Assembly: GCA_026400395.1 (NCBI GenBank)
Contig: JAPLPD010000167.1
Location: 1 to 44,397 of the forward strand
Length of the DNA: 44,397 nucleotides
Reading direction: 5' to 3'
Source of the DNA: Alphaproteobacteria bacterium
GTDB taxonomy: Bacteria; Pseudomonadota; Alphaproteobacteria; Rhizobiales; Xanthobacteraceae
Below are positions 1 to 7,498 of this stretch, in pieces (the first letter of the stretch is position 1; each line of letters opens with the position of its first letter). The notes under the pieces are model-generated. The model did not search any database, was not told where the DNA came from, and saw only the letters and a list, made by a program, of their open reading frames with translations. Position numbers and translations under genes: made by a program.

Positions 1-139
1 AACGCACGACGCCCGCCCGTTCGCGCTCCGACGCGCTCATCGTCAGTAATCCCCTGTCCATCAATGCCCCGTCGAATCAAACTCGAAAAGGGGACATTCT
101 CACTTTGCACAAAGGGGACATTCTCATTGTGCGCTAACA
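1..139 (-). mobile_element. IS end (probable ISNCY-like), left copy, 5' part only
   Basis: These 139 bases are the exact reverse complement of 44259-44397. Read on the minus strand, they start with the IS tip, then two direct copies of GAGAATGTCCCCTTT (111-125 and 87-101), then a start codon opening a protein that begins MSASERERAGVVR and runs off the window. An N-terminus of this kind and repeated GAATGTCCCC motifs near the tip resemble ISNCY-like elements with an rve-type transposase. The family call is from memory of such elements, not from a search. Only the first 13 residues of the transposase are visible, so completeness cannot be judged. Confidence 0.75.
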
Positions 140-911
140 GAAGCTCGGCTCGCATATCCCGACCATCGAGATTCTGTTCTTCCGCTCGTTCGTCGGACTG
201 TTCTTCGTGATGCCGATGTTCATGCGCAACCCGATGGAGCCGCTGCGCACCAAGCGGCTGCTCGGCCACTTCACGCGCGGCGTTGTCGGCACGCTCGGAA
301 ACATCTGCTTCTTCTGGACGCTGACGCACATGCTGCTGGCCGACGCAATGGCCCTGCAATTTTCGCGCCCGCTTTTCATGATTCCACCGGCGCTTTTGTT
401 TCTCGGCGAAGTGGCGGGGTTTCGGCGCACCGCGATCACGCTCGCCGGATTCGCCGGCATCGCGCTTTACGCCAAGCCATTCACGGCGGGATTCGATCCG
501 GGGGCCTTCGTTGGCGCGGCGGGGGCTCTGTTCGGAGCGCTGGTGATCATCTGCATCAAACAGCTTTCGACGACTGAGCCGACACGCACCATCATGTTCT
601 ACTACGCGCTGAGCAACGCGCTGTACTCGTTCATTCCGACCATATGGCTGTGGGTGACCCCGGATTGGTTCGAACTGATGCTGCTGGTGATGGTCGGATT
701 TCTTGGCATCTCCGGCCAGGGGCTGATCACCCACGGCTTTACGCTGGGCGACGTCACGGCGCTGATCCCGCTCGACTACTCGCGCATCGTTTATTCGGCC
801 GTGCTCGGTTTTCTGCTGTTCGGAGAGCTGCCGGGGCTGTGGAGCGTCGCCGGCATGTCGATCATCGTTGTGAGTTTGCTTTATCTCGTGCTCACCGAAC
901 GAAAGCGCTGA
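139..911 (+). pseudogene. EamA/DMT-family permease, 5' end removed by the IS
   Basis: The frame runs without a stop from the IS junction (in-frame TAA at 135-137, inside the IS) to TGA at 909-911. It reads KLGSHIPTIEILFFRSFVGL before the first possible internal start, a GTG at 207. This is the usual interior of the first EamA repeat, so the first 25-30 residues, including most of the first membrane helix, are missing. The rest is a string of hydrophobic helices with the family's two-repeat layout, ending in a short basic tail (LTERKR). DMT/EamA proteins are ten-helix inner-membrane exporters of metabolites; the substrate cannot be told. Translation from GTG 207 would lack helix 1 and is unlikely to be functional, although the remaining codons are undamaged. 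Confidence 0.85.
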
Positions 912-912
912 C

Positions 913-1131
913 CTACTGGGGCTTCGGCGCAGCCTTCGGCTTGCCGCGCGTCGCGTCGGCGCTGGACATGCATTTCGACATGAATGCCTTGCGCTTGGCG
1001 CCCGTGAGCTTCTGATCGTCAGCGCCGAAGGTGCAGGTTTCCATCTTCTGCTGTGACGTCGCGGCGAAAGCCGGCGCACCGAGTGCGAAGGATGCGGCCA
1101 GTCCGGCCGCAGCGATGAGTTTCAGCATCAT
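913..1131 (-). CDS. PsiF-repeat small exported protein
   Basis: This is a protein of about 72 residues. An AAGGGGG ribosome binding site lies just upstream of two adjacent ATGs (1131 and 1128), so the start is one of these and not the upstream ATG at 1170. Residues 1-22 form a Sec signal peptide ending in APAFA. The mature part is a single PsiF repeat (KMETCTFGADDQKLTG...KRKAFMSKCMS) with two cysteines about 24 residues apart, which could form a disulfide in the periplasm. PsiF-type proteins are named after a phosphate-starvation-inducible gene of E. coli but have no known biochemical role. The gene lies 8 bp downstream of the hypothetical gene 1139-1645 and may be the last member of the Rieske oxygenase transcript. 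It ends 1 bp from the convergent EamA remnant. Confidence 0.85.
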   Translation of the reverse strand: MMLKLIAAAGLAASFALGAPAFAATSQQKMETCTFGADDQKLTGAKRKAFMSKCMSSADATRGKPKAAPKPQ

Positions 1132-1138
1132 GACCCCC

Positions 1139-1645
1139 TTACGCGCGCAGCGCCGTGAGCATGTCGGCAATGTAGTCCTCGGCAGTGGCGATCACCAGCA
1201 TCAGCGCCCACGGCCGCAGATGCGACAGCGTCTTCGACAGCGCCTCGTCGGAAATCGAAGGTCCGCCGAGAACCAGTGCGGTGGTCGTCACGCGCTTCAA
1301 GCTGCACGCCTCGCCGATGATCGAGGCGGCCTGTGCGTTTTCGCCGGCGGCCGCCACCATCACCACGAGGTCGGCGCTGTTGACCTCCTCGATCAGGTTC
1401 TTGGTGCGGCCGGCCAGATCGCTGAGCCAGCCGGAGAAGCTCTCACCTTGCTTGGGCGTGCCGCCGAACGACGACGCGGTGAAGAACGCCGCCCGGTTCC
1501 AGGTGCGTTGCGACAGCTCTTTGACGATGCGCTCGCTCGGCTCGTCAAGCGCGATCACCTTCACCGAACGCGGCTTGGAATTGGGCGCGTCGATGCGGAA
1601 CCGCGCCTCGGCGGCGCTCGACATGCGAGCTGATTCGGATTGCAT
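1139..1645 (-). CDS. Hypothetical protein in the Rieske oxygenase operon
   Basis: This 168-residue protein is not one I can place in a named family. It is mixed alpha/beta and has no signal peptide or clear membrane helix. Two strand-like segments, LVVMVAAAGENAQAASIIGEAC (about 92-113) and TALVLGG (about 121-127), with conserved-looking glycines suggest a Rossmann or flavodoxin-like fold. GAGAGG precedes the ATG at a normal distance. The gene starts 16 bp after the stop of the Rieske oxygenase gene on the same strand, so the two are very likely co-transcribed. A role beside the oxygenase, such as cofactor handling, is inference only. Confidence 0.75.
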   Translation of the reverse strand: MQSESARMSSAAEARFRIDAPNSKPRSVKVIALDEPSERIVKELSQRTWNRAAFFTASSFGGTPKQGESFSGWLSDLAGRTKNLIEEVNSADLVVMVAAAGENAQAASIIGEACSLKRVTTTALVLGGPSISDEALSKTLSHLRPWALMLVIATAEDYIADMLTALRA

Positions 1646-1661
1646 TCGAAGACCTCTCGAA

Positions 1662-2945
1662 TCACACCGTCACGTGTTCCTTGCCGGTCTGCACCACCAG
1701 CGCCTCTTTCGCCGCGTCCTTGAAATGCTTGTCCGGCGGAAGCACCACCGCGGCGGAACGCACATGCTGATGCGCGGCGACGATGCCGGGCGGCATGTCG
1801 CCGTTCTCCATCGTCTTCAGCGCGCGCAGCAGGCGATGCCGGGCCATGATGATGCCGTTGTCGGTCGAGACCAGGTTCTCCTTGGTGCGGTCGACGATCG
1901 GACCCATGCTCTCCTGCAGCGAGGCGTCCTGCATGGCGATGCCGAACACGCCGCTGAAGGTGCGGCCCTCCTTCTGCGCCTTGCGGTCGACCAGATAGTC
2001 GTTGGTCTTGTTGGCGGTGGGAATGTAGGTCCCCGGCACGTAGGCGACGTGGATGCCCTGGCCGGCTTCCATTGCCTTGCGCTCCTTGTCGGAGAGCGGG
2101 CGGGTGACCTTGTAGTCGAAGCTCCAGGCCCAGCAGTTTTCGTCGTCGATCGGCACCCAGAAGTGGCCGTGCACCGGATGGTCGGCGCGGGGCGGGATCA
2201 TGGTGAAGGCCGGCATCACATATTGTGTGACGCGCCAGTAGTAGTTGCCGTTCTCGGCGTTCCGCCGGGCGCCGATGTAGAGCCCGCCGGGGCTCTCGAC
2301 CACCTCGAAAACCGGCTTCATGTCGTTCATGTTGTACTGGTTGCCCTTGGAGCCCTTGAACAGTGGATCGCTGTTCAACTCCCCGGAATGCAGGAACGAG
2401 ACGTGGCTGGAATCGATGCCGCCCTCCATCGCCTGCAGCCAGTTGGATTCCTGCAGCCGCTTCGACATGAAGCTGTGGCTCGCCGGCACCATGGCGAATT
2501 CCCACTCCGGCAGCGGGGGCTGTTGCTCGGGCGGGCCCATGTAGGTCCACAGCACGCCGCCGCGCTCGACCAGCGGATAGGACTTCAGCTTGATCTTCTG
2601 ACAGTAGCCGCTCTCGCTCGGCTCGGACGGCACTTCGGTGCACTGGCCGGTGTGGTCGTATTTCCAGCCGTGATAGGGGCAGCGCAGGCCGCCGTGCTCG
2701 TTGCGGCCGAACCACAGCGACACGCCGCGGTGGGCGCAGAACTCGTCGGTCAGCGCGTAGTTGCCGTCGGTGTCGCGCCAGGCGAGCAGCCGTTCGCCCA
2801 GAAGCTTGACCCGCACCGGCGGGCATTCGTTCTCGGGGAGCTCCTCGGCCAGCAGGGCCGGTTGCCAGCTGGCCCGGAACATCCGGCCCATCGGGGTGCC
2901 GGGGCCGGTCTGGCAAAGGAGATCGTTCTGTTCTTTTCTGAGCAT
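1662..2945 (-). CDS. Rieske non-heme iron oxygenase, alpha subunit (phthalate dioxygenase-like)
   Basis: This 427-residue protein is the terminal oxygenase of a multicomponent ring-hydroxylating or O-demethylating system. The N-terminal Rieske domain has C70-x-H72 and C89-x2-H92, which bind a [2Fe-2S] cluster. The catalytic domain carries the mononuclear iron motif with D178, H181 and H186 in GGIDSSHVSFLH. This GGIDSSH form and the length match the phthalate 4,5-dioxygenase/carbazole-type group that works without a beta subunit. Such enzymes take electrons from a reductase and sometimes a separate ferredoxin; a Rieske ferredoxin is encoded divergently at 3123-3434, but no reductase is seen in the window. 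GGGAG lies upstream of the ATG. The true substrate is unknown; an aromatic carboxylate is a reasonable guess from the family. Confidence 0.92.
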   Translation of the reverse strand: MLRKEQNDLLCQTGPGTPMGRMFRASWQPALLAEELPENECPPVRVKLLGERLLAWRDTDGNYALTDEFCAHRGVSLWFGRNEHGGLRCPYHGWKYDHTGQCTEVPSEPSESGYCQKIKLKSYPLVERGGVLWTYMGPPEQQPPLPEWEFAMVPASHSFMSKRLQESNWLQAMEGGIDSSHVSFLHSGELNSDPLFKGSKGNQYNMNDMKPVFEVVESPGGLYIGARRNAENGNYYWRVTQYVMPAFTMIPPRADHPVHGHFWVPIDDENCWAWSFDYKVTRPLSDKERKAMEAGQGIHVAYVPGTYIPTANKTNDYLVDRKAQKEGRTFSGVFGIAMQDASLQESMGPIVDRTKENLVSTDNGIIMARHRLLRALKTMENGDMPPGIVAAHQHVRSAAVVLPPDKHFKDAAKEALVVQTGKEHVTV

Positions 2946-3104
2946 GCGGGGCTCCCAGGTCGTGTGGTTGTGTTGTAGCGCCGGAGGCCGAAATTACTCA
3001 AGCGTTATCAGGTGGCTAGCGTTGATCCCGGTCCATGACCCAAGCGTTGACCTAAGACCGGGAGCCATGATTTATGTCGGCACGATCCTACTCCCAATCG
3101 CGTC
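2946..3104. promoter_or_regulatory. Divergent promoter region with AGCGTT repeats and an inverted repeat
   Basis: This interval separates the divergent oxygenase and ferredoxin genes. It contains three similar octamers in direct orientation: CAAGCGTT (2999-3006), CTAGCGTT (3016-3023) and CAAGCGTT (3041-3048). It also holds a perfect 8 bp inverted repeat, TCCCGGTC (3026-3033) and GACCGGGA (3056-3063), with a 22 bp spacer. Such repeats in a divergent catabolic promoter suggest a shared regulator, but no regulator gene is next to it, so the assignment is inference. Confidence 0.5.
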
Positions 3105-3122
3105 GTGAGAGAACCCGCCGCC

Positions 3123-3434
3123 GTGTCCACCAGAGTTGAACTTTGCAAGGCCGATGACATTGCCGAAGGAACCGCGATTCGCGTCGAGACGGCGGGTTTG
3201 ATTCTCGCGGTCTTTCATATCGAAGGCGCGTTCTACGTTACCGACGACACCTGCACGCACGGCCCGGGCTCGCTGTCGGAGGGCTTCATCGACGGCGACG
3301 TGGTCGAGTGCAACTTCCACAACGGCCAGTTCGACATCAAGACCGGCGAGATCGTTTCGCCGCCCTGCATGATCCCGGTGAAAATCTACCCCACCACGGT
3401 CGATGGCGGGGCGGTATTCATCGAAGTCGACTGA
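3123..3434 (+). CDS. Rieske [2Fe-2S] ferredoxin
   Basis: This is a protein of about 103 residues starting at GTG 3123; the in-frame GTG at 3105 would add six residues and is equally possible. It is a stand-alone Rieske domain with CTH (C-x-H) followed 17 residues later by CNFH (C-x2-H), the ligands of a Rieske [2Fe-2S] centre. Length and motif spacing match the ferredoxin components of non-heme iron oxygenase systems (NirD/BphF-like). It most likely passes electrons to the divergently encoded oxygenase at 1662-2945. It is soluble and cytoplasmic, with no signal peptide. No ferredoxin reductase gene is adjacent, so the electron input must come from elsewhere in the genome. Confidence 0.92.
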   Translation: MSTRVELCKADDIAEGTAIRVETAGLILAVFHIEGAFYVTDDTCTHGPGSLSEGFIDGDVVECNFHNGQFDIKTGEIVSPPCMIPVKIYPTTVDGGAVFIEVD

Positions 3435-3459
3435 AGACTTGGATTGATGCTTTTCCGCT

Positions 3460-3487
3460 GTAAGCAAAACGGTCTAGACTTGCTTAC
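3460..3487. promoter_or_regulatory. Inverted repeat GTAAGCAA-N12-TTGCTTAC upstream of the HupE-like gene
   Basis: Perfect 8 bp arms lie at 3460-3467 and 3480-3487. The palindrome GTCTAGAC (3472-3479) lies inside the spacer. The element ends 30 bp before the HupE-like start codon and begins 26 bp after the ferredoxin stop. There is no T-run, so an operator is more likely than an intrinsic terminator, but neither is proven. Confidence 0.5.
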
Positions 3488-3517
3488 CGGATTCCACGTT
3501 CTTCCATAGGGAACACC

Positions 3518-4120
3518 ATGCACTCATTCGCCCGTCCCGCTTCGTTCGCCGCTCTGGTCGCCGCTGCGACTGTGGGCCTTACTTCCGCAGCGCTCGCGCA
3601 TGTGGGCGATCACTCGCACATGAGTTTCGCCGAAGGCTTGGCGCATCCGTTTACTGGCCTCGACCACATGCTGGCGATGGTGGCGGTCGGTCTCTGGGCC
3701 TCGCAACTCGGCGGCCGGGCGCTGTGGCTGTTGCCGCTGACATTCCCGGCGATCATGACGCTGGGCGCGGTGCTGGGCTTCGGCGGCGTGGCGTTGCCGT
3801 GGGTCGAGATCGGCATTACCGCTTCCGTGCTGGTGCTCGGCGCGGCGGTGGCGCTGACCTTGCGGCCGTCGCTTCTGGTCAGCCTGCCGCTGATCGCGCT
3901 GTTCGCGGCGCTGCACGGCTACAGCCACGGCGTCGAACTGCCGGCGAATGCATCCGCGCTGACCTATGCCGGCGGCTTCATTGTGGCGACCCTGGCGCTC
4001 CACCTGATCGGCATTGCTATCGGCTTCGCGGCCACCCGTATGCCGGTGCGGTTCGCCGCGCGTACGGCGGGCGGCGCGATTGCCGTGCTGGGTCTCGTCC
4101 TGCTGGTGACGCCGCACTAA
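3518..4120 (+). CDS. HupE/UreJ-family membrane protein
   Basis: This 200-residue protein has a signal peptide (residues 1-27, ending SAALA) followed by a histidine-rich segment (HVGDHSH) and about six membrane helices. The family signature HPFTGLDHMLAM lies at 43-54, and a second histidine motif, ALHGYSHG, lies near 130. HupE/UreJ proteins are proposed inner-membrane nickel or cobalt permeases, usually near hydrogenase or urease genes; none is present here. AGGGAA precedes the ATG by five bases. A metal-uptake role in this context is inference. One speculative reading is cobalt supply, since EutA and BluB nearby both relate to cobamides. The stop codon overlaps the end of the convergent eutA gene. 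Confidence 0.9.
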   Translation: MHSFARPASFAALVAAATVGLTSAALAHVGDHSHMSFAEGLAHPFTGLDHMLAMVAVGLWASQLGGRALWLLPLTFPAIMTLGAVLGFGGVALPWVEIGITASVLVLGAAVALTLRPSLLVSLPLIALFAALHGYSHGVELPANASALTYAGGFIVATLALHLIGIAIGFAATRMPVRFAARTAGGAIAVLGLVLLVTPH

Positions 4121-5613
4121 GGCTGCGTCGCGCTGCCCGGAAAAATCAGCGACTTGATCACCACCGGCACCGCGCCGGAGGCTTCCAGTATCGCGCCGAT
4201 GTCGATGTAGTCGAATTCCTTCAGCTCGAGGCCGTCGATCGACACCACCGCGTTGGTGAGCTTCATTTCCTCGTGCAGATGAATGCCGAGCAGACCGCCG
4301 ACGTCGCCGTCGCCGGCAAGCACCAGCGGATGTCCATTCGCCAGCACGGTGGCGAGTCCTTCGACCACGCCGTGGCAGAACGCATCGAGCCGCTGGAACG
4401 TCGCCGAGCCCTGCCACGGCACAAACAGGGCGACGGGCTGTTCGCCGCCATTGAGATCGAGCCGCTTGAGCATCGCCAGGGTGGCGCGCGCGACGGCGGC
4501 CGGATCGATAACCTCTCCATCGAGCGGCAGCGGCGGCGCGATCACCGGCACGTTGCGCAGCGGCACCGCGTCGAGCGGCGCGACGTAGATCGTGCTGCCG
4601 CTGAGCTGGATGGTGTATTGCGACGCACCGACCACGGTGGCGCGGATGCCTTCGAGCGATGGCTCCATCCGCGGGCAGAACGCATCGACGCGGGCGCGAA
4701 TTTCCGCCGCCAGCAGCGGGCCGAGATCGCCGAATTTCTTCGATTCATTGTCGTTAATGAACTCCGACACGCCGCCGGAAAACTGGATCTGCGCGATCGG
4801 GCGGCTTTGGGCGAGCGGGTCGGTGCGCAACAGGCTCACGCCCTGCGCCGTGGGCGTGCCGCCGCGCATGGTTTCGAACAGCTTGTCGGCCATCAGCCCC
4901 GCCAGCGCGCGGCCCTGGTCGAGCGTGAGCATTCCGCCCGGCCGCAGATCGAGGCCCAGTTCCAATCCGTAGCGCCGGCCGGCATCCTCGACGCGGGTGA
5001 TCTTGCCGTCCGGCTCGAGACAGATGAGCCGCGCGCCAACATCAACCGCGGCAATGTCGGTCACCTTGCCGTGGGCGCAGACCGCGATTTTCGACGTGCC
5101 GCCGCCAACATCGACGTTCATCACCACGCACTCGTCGCGGATCGAGCGCGCCGCCGCGCCTGAGCCGTAAGCCGCCATGACGGTCTCCAGGCTGTCTCCG
5201 GCGCTGACCGCGACGAGCTTACCCGCCTGCTTGGCAAACAACTCGCCGATGGCGCGGGCGTTCTTGCGCTGCACCGCCACGCCGGTGAGGATCAGCGCGC
5301 CGGTGTCGATCTCGTCGGGATCGACCTTGGCGTCGGAATATTCCTTGGCGATGAAGGCGCCAAGTGCTTCGGCGTCGATGGTGTTTTCGGCGGAATAGGG
5401 CGTCAGCAGGATGTCGGAGGCGTAGAAGGTCTCGCGCTGGGTGACGACGTACCGGCTGTCGAGCCGCTCCAGCACGATGCGCGAGAACACCAAATGCGAT
5501 GTCGACGAGCCGATATCGACGCCGACGCTGAGGACGACGATCTCATCTTCGCCCTCCAGCGAACGGCCGGCCGAGGAAAAGAAAACGCGGCCGCCTTGTT
5601 CGTCTTCGGTCAT
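4117..5613 (-). CDS. eutA: EutA-like reactivating factor (ethanolamine ammonia-lyase reactivase family)
   Basis: This 498-residue protein belongs to the ASKHA ATPase fold. The phosphate-1 motif VGVDIGSSTSH (30-40) and phosphate-2 motif NVDVGGGTSK (about 165-174) are both intact. EutA proteins exchange damaged adenosylcobalamin out of ethanolamine ammonia-lyase using ATP. Length and overall pattern fit the full family. It is an orphan here: no eutB, eutC or other eut gene is nearby. It may reactivate a lyase encoded elsewhere, or it may serve another B12-dependent enzyme. It is transcribed away from the binding-protein gene at 5696, with an 82 bp divergent gap, and overlaps the end of the HupE-like gene by 4 bp. 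Confidence 0.88.
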   Translation of the reverse strand: MTEDEQGGRVFFSSAGRSLEGEDEIVVLSVGVDIGSSTSHLVFSRIVLERLDSRYVVTQRETFYASDILLTPYSAENTIDAEALGAFIAKEYSDAKVDPDEIDTGALILTGVAVQRKNARAIGELFAKQAGKLVAVSAGDSLETVMAAYGSGAAARSIRDECVVMNVDVGGGTSKIAVCAHGKVTDIAAVDVGARLICLEPDGKITRVEDAGRRYGLELGLDLRPGGMLTLDQGRALAGLMADKLFETMRGGTPTAQGVSLLRTDPLAQSRPIAQIQFSGGVSEFINDNESKKFGDLGPLLAAEIRARVDAFCPRMEPSLEGIRATVVGASQYTIQLSGSTIYVAPLDAVPLRNVPVIAPPLPLDGEVIDPAAVARATLAMLKRLDLNGGEQPVALFVPWQGSATFQRLDAFCHGVVEGLATVLANGHPLVLAGDGDVGGLLGIHLHEEMKLTNAVVSIDGLELKEFDYIDIGAILEASGAVPVVIKSLIFPGSATQP

Positions 5614-5695
5614 GCCTCGCGGCTCATTGACAAGCTCATGGAAATGCGGCGCTCATAACCCATTAGGGAGCGACCAAGGTCAAGGCTGAAATTCG

Positions 5696-6709
5696 ATGCG
5701 GTGGCTTGCGATCCTGTTGCCGGCGGTCGTTGCGGCGTGGCCTTCGGCGGCCATGAGTCAGCAATCGGTCGAAGAGTTCTATCGCGGTAAGAAGCTCGAC
5801 ATGATCATCGGCTATTCGCCGGGCGGCAGCTACGATCTCTACGCCCGGCTCGTGGCGCGCTATATCGGCAACTACATCCCTGGCAAACCGATCATCGTGC
5901 CGCGCAACATGCCGGGCGCAGGCTCCCGCGCCGCCGCCAACTGGGTCTACAACATCGCGCCGAAGGACGGCACGGTGCTGGCGACCGCCGATCAGTCGCT
6001 GTCCCTGCAGCAGGCGGCGGGCGACAAGCGCATCAATTTCGATACCACGAAGTTCCTCTACATCGGCAATCCGAACGTTGAGAACAACATCACCGCCGCC
6101 TGGCATACGTCGGGCATCAAGACCATCGATGACGCCAAGCAGCGGGAGGTGACGGTCGGCGCGACCGGAGGCTCGACGTCTTCGCAATATCCCAAGGCGA
6201 TGAACGCGCTGATCGGAACCAAATTCAAGATCGTGCTCGGCTATCCCGGCGGAAACGACGTGAACCTGGCGATGGAGCGCGGTGAGGTCGACGTTCGCGG
6301 ATCGAACAGCTGGACGTCGTTGAAGGCGACGCGGCCGGATTGGATTGTGGAGAAGAAGGTCAACATTCTGGTCCAGATCGGGCTCGCCAAGGCCCCCGAC
6401 CTGCCGGATGTGCCACTGCTCATGGATCTTGGCGCGAACGACGAAGACCGTCAGCTTCTGCGGGTTCTGTCGTCGTCCACGCACATCGGCCGGCCTATTT
6501 TTACCACGCCCAACGCGCCGGCCGATCGCGTCGCGGCGCTGCGAAAGGCGTTCGATGCGATGGTCCGCGATCCGGTGTTCATCGAGCAGGCGAAACGGGA
6601 AAAGTTCGATATCGAGCCGACCACAGGCGACGCGATGCAGCAGATCGTCACCGATATGATGGCGATTCCGAAAGGCCAGAGCGAACGGATGCGGCAGATC
6701 ATTGAATAG
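5696..6709 (+). CDS. Bug/TctC-family periplasmic solute-binding protein (1 of 5)
   Basis: This 337-residue exported protein has a signal peptide at about 1-21 (AAMSQ). The Bug-family N-terminal lobe motif appears in a divergent form, DMIIGYSPGGSYDLYAR, followed by the usual PGAGSRAAANWVY segment. These proteins bind organic acids or related small molecules for tripartite tricarboxylate transporters. It is more divergent than the four tandem copies at 10055-14100. It lies 18 bp before the class II aldolase gene, so the two are likely one transcript, which links the unknown ligand to the aldolase substrate. The ribosome binding site is weak. Confidence 0.9.
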   Translation: MRWLAILLPAVVAAWPSAAMSQQSVEEFYRGKKLDMIIGYSPGGSYDLYARLVARYIGNYIPGKPIIVPRNMPGAGSRAAANWVYNIAPKDGTVLATADQSLSLQQAAGDKRINFDTTKFLYIGNPNVENNITAAWHTSGIKTIDDAKQREVTVGATGGSTSSQYPKAMNALIGTKFKIVLGYPGGNDVNLAMERGEVDVRGSNSWTSLKATRPDWIVEKKVNILVQIGLAKAPDLPDVPLLMDLGANDEDRQLLRVLSSSTHIGRPIFTTPNAPADRVAALRKAFDAMVRDPVFIEQAKREKFDIEPTTGDAMQQIVTDMMAIPKGQSERMRQIIE

Positions 6710-6727
6710 CAACAAGCAGGACACGCG

Positions 6728-7495
6728 ATGATGGCTCAGACTCAAAGCCGGGCAGCGAAAAGCAGCGCGGCAAAAGCATTGGAAAAGAATCTGCGCGAAC
6801 AGGTCGCCGCCTGCACGCTGTTGCTCAACGACCTTGGCCTGCTTGGCTACAGCGGCCACGTCAGCGCCCGGTTGCCGGGACGCGATGCATTCCTGATCCA
6901 GGCGTTCGACCAGAGCCGCGCGAGCCTCAAGCCAGACGATCTGTTGATTTGCGATTTCGATGGCCGGATGCTGGCGGGTCCAAAGGGAGTGCGGCCGCCG
7001 TCCGAGGTCTTCTTGCATTGCGAGATTCTGCGTGCGCGGCCGGACGTGAATTCGATCGCGCATTTCCATCACGAGCTGACGACGGTGTTCACGCTGATCG
7101 AAGGATTGGAGCTGAAGATCATCAAGAACCACGCGGTGCGCTGGACCAGCGGTATCCCTGTCCACGACGATCCCAGTCACGTCAGCGATCCGATGCTCGG
7201 CCGCGCGCTGGCCGAAACGCTCGGCCCGCACCATGCGCTGCTGATCCGCGCGCACGGACAGGTGATCACGGCGGAAAACGTGCCAGCCGCGCTGATCGAC
7301 AGCGTGCATTTCGTCGAGAACGCGGAGGTGATGTATCAGGCCGCGGCGCTCGGCAAGGTGATCCCGCTGAGCGGCCGGGAAATCCAGGGCTTCTTGCACG
7401 ACTTCGATCGCGACCGGCACATCGCGAAGCTGTGGAAATATTACGCCGGGATCGGCCGCGACAAAGGGCTGCTGCCGAAAACCTGGAAACTCTGA
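6728..7495 (+). CDS. Class II aldolase/adducin family protein
   Basis: This 255-residue protein has the fold of fuculose-phosphate aldolases and related decarboxylases. Probable zinc ligands are H112 and H114 in AHFHHE and H176 in IRAHGQV; the likely catalytic acid is E93 in PSEVFLH. The family cleaves carbon-carbon bonds in hydroxy-acyl or sugar-phosphate substrates or decarboxylates them. Lacking sugar-phosphate context, this copy probably acts on a product of the oxidative pathway around it; that is inference. Two adjacent ATGs (6728, 6731) are possible starts, with AGCAGGA upstream. The gene ends 3 bp before the end of the convergent bicupin gene. Confidence 0.9.
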   Translation: MMAQTQSRAAKSSAAKALEKNLREQVAACTLLLNDLGLLGYSGHVSARLPGRDAFLIQAFDQSRASLKPDDLLICDFDGRMLAGPKGVRPPSEVFLHCEILRARPDVNSIAHFHHELTTVFTLIEGLELKIIKNHAVRWTSGIPVHDDPSHVSDPMLGRALAETLGPHHALLIRAHGQVITAENVPAALIDSVHFVENAEVMYQAAALGKVIPLSGREIQGFLHDFDRDRHIAKLWKYYAGIGRDKGLLPKTWKL

Positions 7496-7498
7496 GAG

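Noticed and set aside
1185-2978. Long plus-strand open frames opposite the Rieske gene
   Set aside because: Arginine- and histidine-rich translation is typical of the antisense of a GC-rich gene, and no family motif is seen.
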